Shown: piece by piece, positions 6,843 to 14,862 of the stretch | How the letters are laid out: each line of letters starts with the position of its first letter | Numbering within the stretch: the stretch's first letter is position 1 | From: Patescibacteria group bacterium | GTDB taxonomy: Bacteria > Patescibacteria > Paceibacteria > UBA9973 > UBA2103 | NCBI GenBank assembly: GCA_018968865.1 | Contig: JAGWZP010000003.1 | Location: 1 to 31,681 of the forward strand | DNA length: 31,681 bases | Reading direction: 5' to 3' | Translations under genes and position numbers: made by a program | The notes under the pieces: model-generated | Told to the model about the DNA's origin: nothing | What the model saw: only the letters and a program-made list of their open reading frames with translations | The model's database searches: none

Positions 6843-7892
6843 ATGGCCACGCTTCCGACACCTTCCGCTCCGGAGAAAGAGAAGCCGGAAAAATATATCC
6901 GCACGTTCGCGGGCGACATAAAAATCGTCAAGGAAGGCGGCGTGCCCGACCTCGCTCCTCTTGCTGCAGCTTCTGCGCCGCAGAAGCCCATTGCCGCACC
7001 GCCTGCCGCAGAATCTCCGCGACAATCCGCTCCAATGCCGCCCCCTCCGCCACCGCGGCCGGAAGCGCACCTGGAGACCTATGCGGGAGATTTCTCGGAG
7101 CGGATGAAGGAGACGCATGCATCGACCGCGACGGTGCTCGCGGCCGAGGAAGATTCGCAGCCGGTCCTGGTGCAGTCGTCGATTCAAGAGTCCCCTCGGA
7201 ACAAGTATCTTTACATCATTGCCGGCGTCATACTGCTCGTCGCGGGTGCGGCGGGCGCGTATATCGCTTACACGCGTTACGCGGCCGCAACCGCGCCGGT
7301 CGTGCCGGTACAAACGGTATCGGCGCCGATATTCGTGGATGAGCGTGAACAGCTCTCCGGTACCGGCACAGCGCTCCTCCAGTCGCTCCTGCAATCAACC
7401 GCTCGCCCGCTTGTCTCGGGCACGGTCCGGCTCCTCTATATTGCAAGCACAACTGCCGAAAGCGTCTTTTCGCTCCTTCCGCTCTCGGCGCCCGACGTGG
7501 TGCTCCGCAATATAAACGCGGAGGGCAGCATGGCGGGCGTCGTGAATGTCGGCGGTTCGCAGACGCCATTCTTCATACTTTCCGTGTCGTCGTACAGCAA
7601 TACTTTCGCCGGCATGCTCTCATGGGAAAAAACGATGCCGCGCGACCTTGCGGCGCTCTTCGGCGCGTCTATGCCACCCGCGTCGACAGCGACAACGACG
7701 CGGGCGGCGAACATGCCGCCGGGTTTCCGCGACGAGGTGGTCAGCGATCATGACGTGCGCATCTATCGCGACGAAACAGGTACAAGTCTCATGCTCTACG
7801 GCTATTGGAACCAAGCGACGCTTGTTATCGCGCGCGACCCTTCCGCGTTCACCGAAATATTGCAGCGGCTCGCGACCTCGCGGACACCCTGA
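6843..7892 (+). CDS. Membrane protein with repeated AGD motif, unknown function
   Basis: 349 residues; I do not recognise the family. The N-terminal 120 residues are cytoplasmic-looking and rich in Pro, Ala and Glu. They contain a duplicated short motif, YIRTFAGDIKIVKEGG (18-33) and LETYAGDFSERMKET (77-91), reminiscent of short Tyr/Asp motifs before the TM segment in other Parcubacteria membrane proteins (my recollection, not a search). One TM helix follows at about 122-144, then an extracytoplasmic domain of about 200 residues with no cysteines. TACACT ends 8 nt before the ATG and may be its -10. The dksA-like gene follows after 22 bp with its own promoter. Confidence 0.6.
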   Translation: MATLPTPSAPEKEKPEKYIRTFAGDIKIVKEGGVPDLAPLAAASAPQKPIAAPPAAESPRQSAPMPPPPPPRPEAHLETYAGDFSERMKETHASTATVLAAEEDSQPVLVQSSIQESPRNKYLYIIAGVILLVAGAAGAYIAYTRYAAATAPVVPVQTVSAPIFVDEREQLSGTGTALLQSLLQSTARPLVSGTVRLLYIASTTAESVFSLLPLSAPDVVLRNINAEGSMAGVVNVGGSQTPFFILSVSSYSNTFAGMLSWEKTMPRDLAALFGASMPPASTATTTRAANMPPGFRDEVVSDHDVRIYRDETGTSLMLYGYWNQATLVIARDPSAFTEILQRLATSRTP

Positions 7893-7902
7893 CATTGTCT
7901 GC

Positions 7903-7908
7903 TATCAT
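7903..7908 (+). promoter_or_regulatory. Extended -10 of the dksA-like gene (leaderless)
   Basis: TGC-TATCAT, an extended -10, ends 6 nt before the ATG at 7915. It overlaps nothing but the 22-bp gap after the previous stop. Confidence 0.5.
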
Positions 7909-7914
7909 GCCGGT

Positions 7915-8262
7915 ATGAAATTGGAGCATTTTAGGAAGAAGCTCGAAGCGGAGAAGGAAAAGCTCGAGTCCGAAATGGGAACGGTCGGCCGCAGGAATCC
8001 CGGCGTGCCGAACGACTGGGAAGCGATGCCTTCGGAAGCGGTGAACGAATCCGACCTTGCAGACCAGGCCGACGTCGTCGTGAGCCGCGAGAGCAATATC
8101 GCCATCCTCGCCGACCTCGAGGCGCGGTACGATGCCGTCCTCGAGGCGCTCAAAAGGATAGAAAAGAAAACCTACGGGAAGTGCGAAGTCTGCAAGAAAG
8201 ACATCGGCGAGGCGCGCCTCGAGGCCAATCCTTCCGCGACGACCTGCGTCGAGCATTTGTAA
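7915..8262 (+). CDS. DksA/TraR family zinc-finger protein
   Basis: 115 residues, in the DksA/TraR size range. These proteins enter the RNA polymerase secondary channel and modulate initiation, often with ppGpp. Residues 1-85 form the helical hairpin ([20 protein letters not shown] at the start, [18 protein letters not shown] at the end). The zinc finger follows: [21 protein letters not shown], then CVEHL. The fourth zinc ligand is His114 instead of the usual Cys (C90, C93, C111, H114). The acidic tip differs from E. coli DksA, so function may differ. The open frame extends upstream, but ATG 7915 is the obvious start. Confidence 0.85.
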   Translation: MKLEHFRKKLEAEKEKLESEMGTVGRRNPGVPNDWEAMPSEAVNESDLADQADVVVSRESNIAILADLEARYDAVLEALKRIEKKTYGKCEVCKKDIGEARLEANPSATTCVEHL

Positions 8263-8273
8263 TACGACAAAAA

Positions 8274-9806
8274 ATGCCTGCTGCGTTGCCAAAGCACGGG
8301 TACGCGAAAACACTCGCCGCTCAGCCGGTCGGCGCGCAGGCACAGCTGGTGAGCGTCGAAGCGGACCTCACGCGCGGTCTGCACAATTTCTCGGTCGTCG
8401 GCCTCGCTGACAAGGCGGTCGAAGAAGCGCGCGACCGCGTGAGCGCGGCGATACGCCACTCCGGCTACAGGCCGCCGAAACAGCAGAACAAGCGTATCGT
8501 CCTCTCGCTCTCGCCGGCCGACCTGAAGAAGGAAGGATCGCATTACGACCTCGCGCTCGCGCTCGCCTACCTCATCGCCGCCGGCGACGTGGCGCCGCTC
8601 GCCGAAGAAATGCTGTTCATCGGCGAACTTGCGCTCGACGGAACACTCCGCGCGGTGAAAGGCGTTCTTCCGCAAGTGCTCGCGGCCAAACGGCACGGGA
8701 CGAGGATCATATATGTGCCGCCGGGGAACGCGCGCGAAGCGCTGCTCGCCGAAGGCGTTATCGTCTACGCGCCAAAATCGCTTGCAGAACTCTTGAATCA
8801 TTTGAAAGGGGAGAAACCGCTTGCGCGCCTCGTGCGCGACCGCCGCGTCGAGCCGCCGCCGCCCGCGCTCGACCTCGCGGATGTGAAAGGGCAGGAGAGC
8901 GCGAAGCGCGCGCTCGAGATCGCCGCCGCCGGCCGCCATAACATCGTCTTTTACGGCCCGCCGGGCACCGGCAAGACGATGCTCGCGCGCGCGCTCGCCG
9001 GCATCCTTCCGCCCTTGACCGACGACGACATGCTCGAAGTGACGGCGATACATTCGACCGCGGGACTGCTCCAAGAGGGCGAGGCGGTGTACTGGCCGCC
9101 GTTCCGCGCGCCGCACCACTCCATATCGCACGTCGCCATCGTCGGCGGCGGCACGTTCCCGAAAGCGGGGGAAGTGACGCTCGCGCACAAAGGCGTCCTG
9201 TTCCTGGACGAATTCCCCGAATTCGATTCGCGGACGCTCGAAGCGCTCCGTCAGCCGCTCGAGGACCATGTCGTGACTGTCTCGCGGGCGCGCGCGACTA
9301 TCACCTTTCCGGCCGATTGCATGATCGTCGCGGCGATGAATCCGGCGGATACGCTTTCGAGCGATACGCGCGTCGCGGTGCGCGCCGCGCTCAAACAGGC
9401 GCGCCGCATCAGTCGGCCGATCGTCGACCGCCTCGATCTCTGGATCGAAGTGCCGCTCGTTCCGCACGATACGCTCGCAAAACTAAGCAACGGCGAACCG
9501 TCCGAACAGGTCCGGAAGCGCGTTGTCGCGGCGCGTGAGCGCGCGCAAAGGCGCACCGGCAAAAAAGGCGCAACGAATGCCGCGCTCACGGGCCGCGAAC
9601 TCGATGAAAAAAGCGGCTTCACCGCGGAGGCAAAGGGGACGCTTACGAGTGCGGCCGCGCGGCTCCGCCTCTCGCCGCGCTCGTACCATCGCACCATGCG
9701 CGTCGCGCGCACCATCGCCGACCTCGCCGGCGCCGAGGTGGTCACGCCCGCCTTCGTCCACGAAGCGCTCCAGTACCGCCCGCGCGGACTCTTCGGATTT
9801 GAATAG
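8274..9806 (+). CDS. comM: ComM/YifB family AAA+ ATPase (Mg-chelatase-like)
   Basis: 510 residues, full length for the family. ComM is a hexameric helicase that promotes branch migration during natural transformation; YifB homologues are widespread. The N-terminal S5/Lon-like domain carries [18 protein letters not shown] (43-60) and [19 protein letters not shown]. The Mg-chelatase AAA+ domain has Walker A GPPGTGKT (228-235), the histidine motif FRAPHHSIS (277-285), Walker B VLFLDE (308-313) and sensor AAMNPA. A C-terminal helical domain ends with [12 protein letters not shown] 8274 is preferred over upstream in-frame starts inside the dksA-like gene. It starts 11 bp after that gene, so the two are probably co-transcribed. 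Its presence suggests DNA uptake. Confidence 0.93.
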   Translation: MPAALPKHGYAKTLAAQPVGAQAQLVSVEADLTRGLHNFSVVGLADKAVEEARDRVSAAIRHSGYRPPKQQNKRIVLSLSPADLKKEGSHYDLALALAYLIAAGDVAPLAEEMLFIGELALDGTLRAVKGVLPQVLAAKRHGTRIIYVPPGNAREALLAEGVIVYAPKSLAELLNHLKGEKPLARLVRDRRVEPPPPALDLADVKGQESAKRALEIAAAGRHNIVFYGPPGTGKTMLARALAGILPPLTDDDMLEVTAIHSTAGLLQEGEAVYWPPFRAPHHSISHVAIVGGGTFPKAGEVTLAHKGVLFLDEFPEFDSRTLEALRQPLEDHVVTVSRARATITFPADCMIVAAMNPADTLSSDTRVAVRAALKQARRISRPIVDRLDLWIEVPLVPHDTLAKLSNGEPSEQVRKRVVAARERAQRRTGKKGATNAALTGRELDEKSGFTAEAKGTLTSAAARLRLSPRSYHRTMRVARTIADLAGAEVVTPAFVHEALQYRPRGLFGFE

Positions 9807-9817
9807 CCTAAAACAAA

Positions 9818-9847
9818 CCCGCGGCGCTTGCGGCGCCGCGGGTTTTT
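9818..9847. terminator. Bidirectional terminator comM / M23 peptidase
   Basis: CCCGCGGCGC (9818-9827) pairs with GCGCCGCGGG (9833-9842) around a 5-nt loop, followed by TTTTTGT; on the other strand AAACAAA before the stem gives a T-rich tail too. It sits between convergent genes. Confidence 0.85.
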
Positions 9848-9858
9848 GTACTACAAAA

Positions 9859-10866
9859 TCATTCAGGCTCGCACACGCTGCCGACCGCGCAGTTGCGGAA
9901 CGGGTTTGCCGCGCCGCGGACTTCGAAGTGGAGGTGGGGGCCGGTCGTACTGCCAGTCATACCGACATAGCCGATGATCTGGCCTGCAGACACTGATTGC
10001 CCCGGAGAGACGATGGAGTGCGACATGTGCGCGTAGAGCGTCTCACTACCGTTGTCGTGCGTGATCACGACATAATTGCCGTACCCGCCGTTCCATCCGC
10101 CGTTGTTGCGTGCGATGATGACCGTACCGTCCGCGGCGGCATGAATGGGTGTGCCGCGCGCCGCGCCGAGGTCAACCGCGTTCCAACCGTGGATGCCCTG
10201 CGTGACGAGCGAGCCCGGCAGTGGATTGCCGTAGTAGCCGTTCTGCGCCGCGCCACTGCCGCCAAGATACGGTTCGCGACCCACCCGGCGGTTCGGCGAA
10301 CTTTTCTTGACGCTCGGCGGTACGACTTCACCGCCGGGGATGATGATGGTCGAACCGACCACGAGCGCCGCGGATGAATCAAGGCCGTTGAACTGCGCTA
10401 TTTCATTCGCGTCAGCGCCGTATTTCTTTGCAATGGACTTGAGCGTATCGCCCTTTGTGACGGTGCGCTTGACGCCGGAGATGGGCAGGATGATGAGCGT
10501 ATCGCCCGGATGGACATCGTTTACGCCGGAGAGGTTGTTTGCCCAAATGATGGTATTGACCGAGACGTCGTACATTTTCGCGATTTCCGAGATCGTGTCG
10601 CCGTCGCGTACCACGTAGACCGAGATGCGGTCGGTCTGCGTGGTGCCCACCACGTCGGCGGTGGTGCCCGAAGGGCCCGCATCGGCGAGGAGCGCTCTCC
10701 CGCCGGTCGTCTGGATGCTGTCGCCGAGGCCCTTGTCCGGGTTCGGGTCGATGTTCGTAGAAGCTTTGAGGGTCGGCGTCGAGGAGTCCGGCACCAAGGT
10801 ATTCACGGCGGCATCCGCATTCACAGAGAACGGCCAGAACGCATTCGCGCGGTCCGGCAAGAGCAC
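9859..10866 (-). CDS. M23 metallopeptidase with two LysM domains
   Basis: Secreted peptidoglycan hydrolase or divisome-type LytM factor. Counted from GTG 10866 (335 residues): LysM 1 at about 83-128 (YVVRDGDTISEIAKMYDVS), LysM 2 at about 133-177, then an M23 domain at about 205-325 with zinc ligands His226 and Asp232 (IHGWNAVDLGA), His280 in LYAHMS and His311/His313 in GPHLHFEV. Both LysM domains bind glycan. The frame continues upstream as a good signal anchor (codons for FFILGLAVVFSAAVLLP) up to a TGA at 10939-10941, but without ATG, GTG or TTG; an ATT at 10936-10938 would start it with the basic MPRLPITF. The GTG start would cut off the signal sequence, so the true start is probably upstream. 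Confidence 0.88.
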   Translation of the reverse strand: MLLPDRANAFWPFSVNADAAVNTLVPDSSTPTLKASTNIDPNPDKGLGDSIQTTGGRALLADAGPSGTTADVVGTTQTDRISVYVVRDGDTISEIAKMYDVSVNTIIWANNLSGVNDVHPGDTLIILPISGVKRTVTKGDTLKSIAKKYGADANEIAQFNGLDSSAALVVGSTIIIPGGEVVPPSVKKSSPNRRVGREPYLGGSGAAQNGYYGNPLPGSLVTQGIHGWNAVDLGAARGTPIHAAADGTVIIARNNGGWNGGYGNYVVITHDNGSETLYAHMSHSIVSPGQSVSAGQIIGYVGMTGSTTGPHLHFEVRGAANPFRNCAVGSVCEPE

Positions 10867-10935
10867 GGCGGCAGAGAAAACGACCGCGAGCCCGAGTATG
10901 AAGAATTGTTGGTTGAAGGTAATAGGTAAACGGGG

Positions 10936-10938
10936 AAT
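10936..10938 (-). other. Candidate non-canonical ATT start of the M23 peptidase
   Basis: First sense codon after the in-frame TGA. Starting here adds 24 residues forming a basic stub plus a roughly 17-residue hydrophobic stretch, which the secreted peptidase needs. The infC gene of E. coli is the known precedent for an ATT start. Confidence 0.35.
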
Positions 10939-11077
10939 TCAGTCAGTCTTTCTAAGACAAAAATGGCCTACATAAGCCATTTCTTGAATACTTCCATACA
11001 GCTATACTGGGAGTATAACCGAGTGAGATTGGTAGTCAATGACACTGGCTGGTAGCTGTGGAGAGCGGTTTTTAGGG

Positions 11078-11083
11078 TATATT
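11078..11083 (+). promoter_or_regulatory. Candidate -10 of uvrD/pcrA (leaderless GTG)
   Basis: TATATT ends 6 nt before the GTG at 11090. It lies inside the longer open frame from ATG 11039, which argues that the GTG is the real start. Confidence 0.45.
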
Positions 11084-11089
11084 TCGAAA

Positions 11090-13003
11090 GTGAAATATCT
11101 CGACGGATTAAATGACGCGCAACGGAAGGCGGTGCTGGCCGTCGACGGCCCGATCTCGGTCCTTGCCGGCGCCGGCAGCGGGAAAACACGCGTGCTTACG
11201 ACGCGCATCTACCACCTCGTCCGCGAAGGCGTCCCCGCGCGCGACATCCTCGCGGTGACCTTCACCAACAAAGCCGCCCGCGAGATGCGCGAACGCGTGC
11301 GAACGATGCTTGGCGACGCACCGCACTCCGCACTGCCGTTCATCGCCACCTTCCACGGCCTCGGGCGCGAACTGCTGGAGAGCTACGGCACGACCATCGG
11401 CATCCCGCGTTTTTTTAGCGTTTATGACCGTGATGATTCGGAGAAAGCGATAGCCGCCGCGCTCAAAGCGCTCGACGTCGGGACGAAAGAGCTTTCGCCG
11501 CGCGCGGTGCTCGGCCGCATCTCGCGCGCAAAAGGCGAAGGCATGCGCGCGCAGGAATTCTATGAGACATATGCGAGGAGCGGCTTCGGCGCGCGCATCA
11601 GTGCCGAAGCGTGGCTGCGCTATGAAAAGACGCTCGCGGACGAGAAGGCGCTCGACTTCGACGACCTCATTGCGCTTCCCGTGCGGATGCTCGAAGAGCA
11701 CGCCGACATCCGCAGGGAGGCGCAGGAGCGCTGGAAGTACATCCACATCGACGAATATCAGGACACGAACGCGCTCCAAGGTCGGCTCGCGAACCTGCTC
11801 GCGGAGAAACACCGGAACTTGTTCGTCGTCGGCGACATCGACCAGACCATTTACACCTGGCGCGGCGCGACCATCGAGAATTTGCTCGAGTTCGACAAAG
11901 CGTATCCGGAATCGCAGACCATCATCCTCGCGCGCAATTACCGTTCCACGAAAAATCTGGTGAACGCGGCGAACGCGGTCATCGAAAAGAACAAGAATCG
12001 CAAGGAAAAATATTCCACGACCGAAAAAACGGCCGGCGCGCCCATCACCGTCCACATGGCGCGGAGCGCCGAAGACGAGGCGCGCTGGATCGCGCTCCGA
12101 ATACGGGAGCTGATGCGGAGCGGAACCGCTCCCGAAGACATCGCGATACTCTTCCGCACCAACTTCCAATCCCGCGCGCTCGAAGAAGGGTTGCTGCGCG
12201 CCGGCGTGCCGTACAAGCTTCTCGGCACGCACTTTTTTGCGCGCAAGGAAGTGAAGGACGCGCTCGCGTGGATGCGGCTCGCGATGGACCCGTCGCGCGA
12301 GGTCGATAAGTTGCGCGCCGCCGCATCGCCCGCGCGCGGGATCGGCAAAGTGACTCTGGGCAAGCTTGTAGCAGGGCAGCGCGGACAGCTCCGCGCGGGC
12401 GAGCTCGCGCGCGTCGAAGCGTTTGAAAAAATCATCGAGGAGCTCGCGCGCGCGGCGGCGGCGCTTGTCCCCTCCGAATTCGTAAAACTTGTCGTGGAGA
12501 AGAGCGGGATGCGCCGCGCGCTTTTGGAGGAGGGAAGCGAAGAAGATCACGAGCGCTTTGAAAATGTGGAGGAGCTTGCGTCAGTCGCCGCGCGGTATGA
12601 TGCCGTGCAGGGCCATGAGGGTATCGCGGCATTCCTCGCTGAAGCGGCGCTCGCGAGCGACCAGGACGAAATGGACCAAGGCGAAAAGACGGGCGTCATG
12701 CTGATGACCGTCCACGCGGCGAAAGGACTTGAGTTCGATACGGTGTTCGTAAGCGGCATGGAAGAAGGGCTATTTCCGCACCAAGGCATGGGCGGCGAAC
12801 GCGACCGCGACGAAGAAGAGGAGCGGAGGCTCTTCTATGTCGCGATGACGCGCGCGAAAGAGCGCCTCTACCTCACGCTCGCGCGCGTGCGCAAGATATA
12901 CGGCAGCGACTTCGCGTCGGAGCCGTCGTCTTTCCTCGCCGATATCGACGGAGCGCTCATGCTCTATGATGAGACCGATGGAGAAGACGTCATTGAGGCA
13001 TGA
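11090..13003 (+). CDS. pcrA: UvrD/PcrA-type superfamily 1 DNA helicase
   Basis: ATP-dependent 3'-5' helicase of DNA repair and replication; 637 residues from GTG 11090, somewhat short compared with the roughly 720 of UvrD/PcrA. Motifs in order: Q motif LNDAQRKAVL (7-16), Walker A AGAGSGKT (26-33), FTNKAAREMRER, HIDEYQDTN (Walker B), VGDIDQTIYTWRGA, NYRST, MTVHAAKGLEFDTVFV, and FYVAMTRAKERLYLT. GTG 11090 is chosen because it gives the family N-terminus and has a -10 box 6 nt upstream; ATG 11039 would add 17 unrelated residues. Its stop overlaps the start of rsmA, so the two are translationally coupled. UvrD and PcrA cannot be told apart here. Confidence 0.93.
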   Translation: MKYLDGLNDAQRKAVLAVDGPISVLAGAGSGKTRVLTTRIYHLVREGVPARDILAVTFTNKAAREMRERVRTMLGDAPHSALPFIATFHGLGRELLESYGTTIGIPRFFSVYDRDDSEKAIAAALKALDVGTKELSPRAVLGRISRAKGEGMRAQEFYETYARSGFGARISAEAWLRYEKTLADEKALDFDDLIALPVRMLEEHADIRREAQERWKYIHIDEYQDTNALQGRLANLLAEKHRNLFVVGDIDQTIYTWRGATIENLLEFDKAYPESQTIILARNYRSTKNLVNAANAVIEKNKNRKEKYSTTEKTAGAPITVHMARSAEDEARWIALRIRELMRSGTAPEDIAILFRTNFQSRALEEGLLRAGVPYKLLGTHFFARKEVKDALAWMRLAMDPSREVDKLRAAASPARGIGKVTLGKLVAGQRGQLRAGELARVEAFEKIIEELARAAAALVPSEFVKLVVEKSGMRRALLEEGSEEDHERFENVEELASVAARYDAVQGHEGIAAFLAEAALASDQDEMDQGEKTGVMLMTVHAAKGLEFDTVFVSGMEEGLFPHQGMGGERDRDEEEERRLFYVAMTRAKERLYLTLARVRKIYGSDFASEPSSFLADIDGALMLYDETDGEDVIEA

Positions 13004-13749
13004 TGCGCGCTAAAAAAAGTCTGGGGCAGCATTTTTTGATGCACGCGCGTATCGCAGAGCGCATCGCACTCGTTGCCGGACTCGCGCCGGATGCGATCGT
13101 GCTTGAGATCGGCCCCGGCACCGGCATGCTGACAAGGGAACTCGTGAAGCGCGCGAAGAAAGTCATCGCGCTCGAAGCGGATCGCGACCTTTTTGAAAAA
13201 CTCCGCGCTGATTTTTCGCATGACATCAGAGAGGGCATAGTAGAGCTCGTGCACGGCGACATCCGTACGTTCGACATGAGTGCGCTCCCGAAAGGGTATG
13301 CGCTCGTCGCGAACATCCCGTACTACCTCACCGGCGACATATTCCGCATGTTCCTCGCGTCGGACAACCAGCCGAGTTCGCTCACGCTCCTCGTGCAGAA
13401 GGAAGTCGCCGACCGCATCGCCCGTGCAAAGAAAGAAAGCATCCTTTCGCTTTCGGTAAAGGCGTACGGCGTGCCAAAACGCGAATTCATCGTCCCGCGC
13501 GGCGCATTTGTACCCGCGCCGAAAGTAGATTCAGCCGTGCTCACCGTCCACGACATTTCGCGGAAGCATTTCGCCACAAAAGGGGAAGAAGAGCGGTTTT
13601 TCGCGCTCATTCACGCCGGATTCGCGCATAGGCGGAAATTCGTGCGGAAGAATCTTGCGGAAGCGGGACTCCCAAGCGGCGGCATTCCGGAAAAAGCCCG
13701 CGCCGAAGACCTGCCGCTTGCGGTATGGCTCGCGCTTTCCAAGGGGTAA
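13000..13749 (+). CDS. rsmA: 16S rRNA dimethyladenosine transferase RsmA (KsgA)
   Basis: Methylates two adjacent adenines near the 3' end of 16S rRNA in late 30S assembly. The 249 residues cover the Rossmann domain and the small C-terminal helical domain. Motifs: SLGQHFL at the N-terminus, SAM-binding LEIGPGTG (35-42), acidic ALEAD (57-61), GDIRTFD, catalytic NIPYYLTG (105-112), and the C-terminal HAGFAHRRKFVRKNL. The start overlaps the helicase stop (ATGATG); the second ATG at 13003 is an alternative. The usual partner pdxA is absent. Confidence 0.95.
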   Translation: MMRAKKSLGQHFLMHARIAERIALVAGLAPDAIVLEIGPGTGMLTRELVKRAKKVIALEADRDLFEKLRADFSHDIREGIVELVHGDIRTFDMSALPKGYALVANIPYYLTGDIFRMFLASDNQPSSLTLLVQKEVADRIARAKKESILSLSVKAYGVPKREFIVPRGAFVPAPKVDSAVLTVHDISRKHFATKGEEERFFALIHAGFAHRRKFVRKNLAEAGLPSGGIPEKARAEDLPLAVWLALSKG

Positions 13750-13796
13750 TGCACATATAGCGGGGACGGGCGTCCGTGAGAAGCGCGGGCGGCTGG

Positions 13797-13802
13797 TATA
13801 CT
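13797..13802 (+). promoter_or_regulatory. Extended -10 before the envelope cluster
   Basis: TGG-TATACT, a near-consensus extended -10, ends 4 nt before ATG 13807 and 13 nt before the next in-frame ATG at 13816. It probably drives the cluster 13.8-19.7 kb with little or no leader. Confidence 0.6.
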
Positions 13803-13806
13803 GCGT

Positions 13807-14862
13807 ATGCATACTATGGGGCAGATTCTGCAAAATTGGCGTGTTCTGGCGGCAACGCTTTTTTCGGCAGTTCTAGTCGTCGGCGCCTACCTGTTCGCAC
13901 GCGGCGTTGAATCCCCGCAGGTCGCGCAAGCGTCGACCGAGACGGCCCTTCTCCAGGCGATCGCGACGAGGGATACGAGCGGCGACGGCCTTCCCGACTG
14001 GGAGAAAACGCTCTACGGCATTCCCATCAACGCCACGACGACGGATTATTTCCACCTCGGCATGACCGACGGCGAGGCGGTCGCGAAGGGCCTCATCGTG
14101 CCGAAAGCGATCGCGGATATTTCGGTTCCGACCTCGTCTTCCACCGCCGCGCTTAATCCGGACGGTTCGCTTCCGCCCGCGCCCGCCGACGGGACGCTTA
14201 CCGCCGCTTTCGCGAAAAATTTCCTCTCGCTCTTCCTTGCGGCGAAGCAGGCCAACGGCGGCGCCGACCTCTCCGACAGCCAGATGAACGATATCTCCAA
14301 CCAGGCGCTGAACTCGCTGTCGTCGATCGTCGTCGCCGCTCCCGATTTCAAATCCATGAAAGACCTCGCGGTCGCCGGCTCGGGCCCGGACGCGCTCAAG
14401 GCGTTTGCGGTGAGCGCCGAGGCCGTGCTTCTGAAAAATACCAGCAATGCGACGACCAGCGAGATCAATTATCTGAAGAGCGCGCTCCTGAACAATGATG
14501 CCACGGCGTATCCGCACATTATCTCCATAGCGAAGGCCTACCGCGACTCTGCGGTCGGGCTTGCCATGCTCCCCGTGCCGAGCGAACTCGCGGCGGACGA
14601 TCTCGCGCTCGTGAATGCGCTGATGCGCATAAGCGAAATCACAACCGACTTCACGCGCACGGAGACCGATCCCTTGGCGGCGATGCTCGCGCTCAATCAG
14701 TACCCGCAAACCGCCCTTGCCCTCGGCACGGCGTTCGCCACTATCGGCAAGCTATACGCCGCGGCAGGCGTCGTGCTCCCTGCGGGCGCGCCCGGCGCAT
14801 CTTTTGTAAATCTTATTGAGAATGTCGCGGCAGAGCAAAAGTCTATTGCACAAAAATCATGA
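13807..14862 (+). CDS. Membrane-anchored protein with EF-hand/dockerin-like calcium loop
   Basis: 351 residues; specific family not recognised. One N-terminal TM/signal anchor at about 13-31, then an extracytoplasmic domain. Residues 56-66 read DTSGDGLPDWE, the DxxxDGxxDxxE calcium loop seen in EF-hand, dockerin and thrombospondin-3-like segments of Parcubacteria surface proteins. The rest (about 110-350) is mainly helical and Ala-rich. First gene of a tight cluster: it overlaps the next gene by ATGA and precedes a VirB6/TrbL-like gene, so it may be an external part of that secretion or pilus module. ATG 13816 is an alternative start. Confidence 0.7.
   Translation: MHTMGQILQNWRVLAATLFSAVLVVGAYLFARGVESPQVAQASTETALLQAIATRDTSGDGLPDWEKTLYGIPINATTTDYFHLGMTDGEAVAKGLIVPKAIADISVPTSSSTAALNPDGSLPPAPADGTLTAAFAKNFLSLFLAAKQANGGADLSDSQMNDISNQALNSLSSIVVAAPDFKSMKDLAVAGSGPDALKAFAVSAEAVLLKNTSNATTSEINYLKSALLNNDATAYPHIISIAKAYRDSAVGLAMLPVPSELAADDLALVNALMRISEITTDFTRTETDPLAAMLALNQYPQTALALGTAFATIGKLYAAAGVVLPAGAPGASFVNLIENVAAEQKSIAQKS

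Noticed and set aside
8172..9467. Minus-strand open frame of 431 codons opposite comM
   Set aside because: Antisense of a firmly identified gene; composition is that of reverse-complemented codons.
11108..12550. Long minus-strand open frame of 480 codons opposite the helicase gene
   Set aside because: It is the antisense of a clear UvrD/PcrA gene, is Arg/Ala/Glu-rich without motifs, and arises from high GC with few stop codons.
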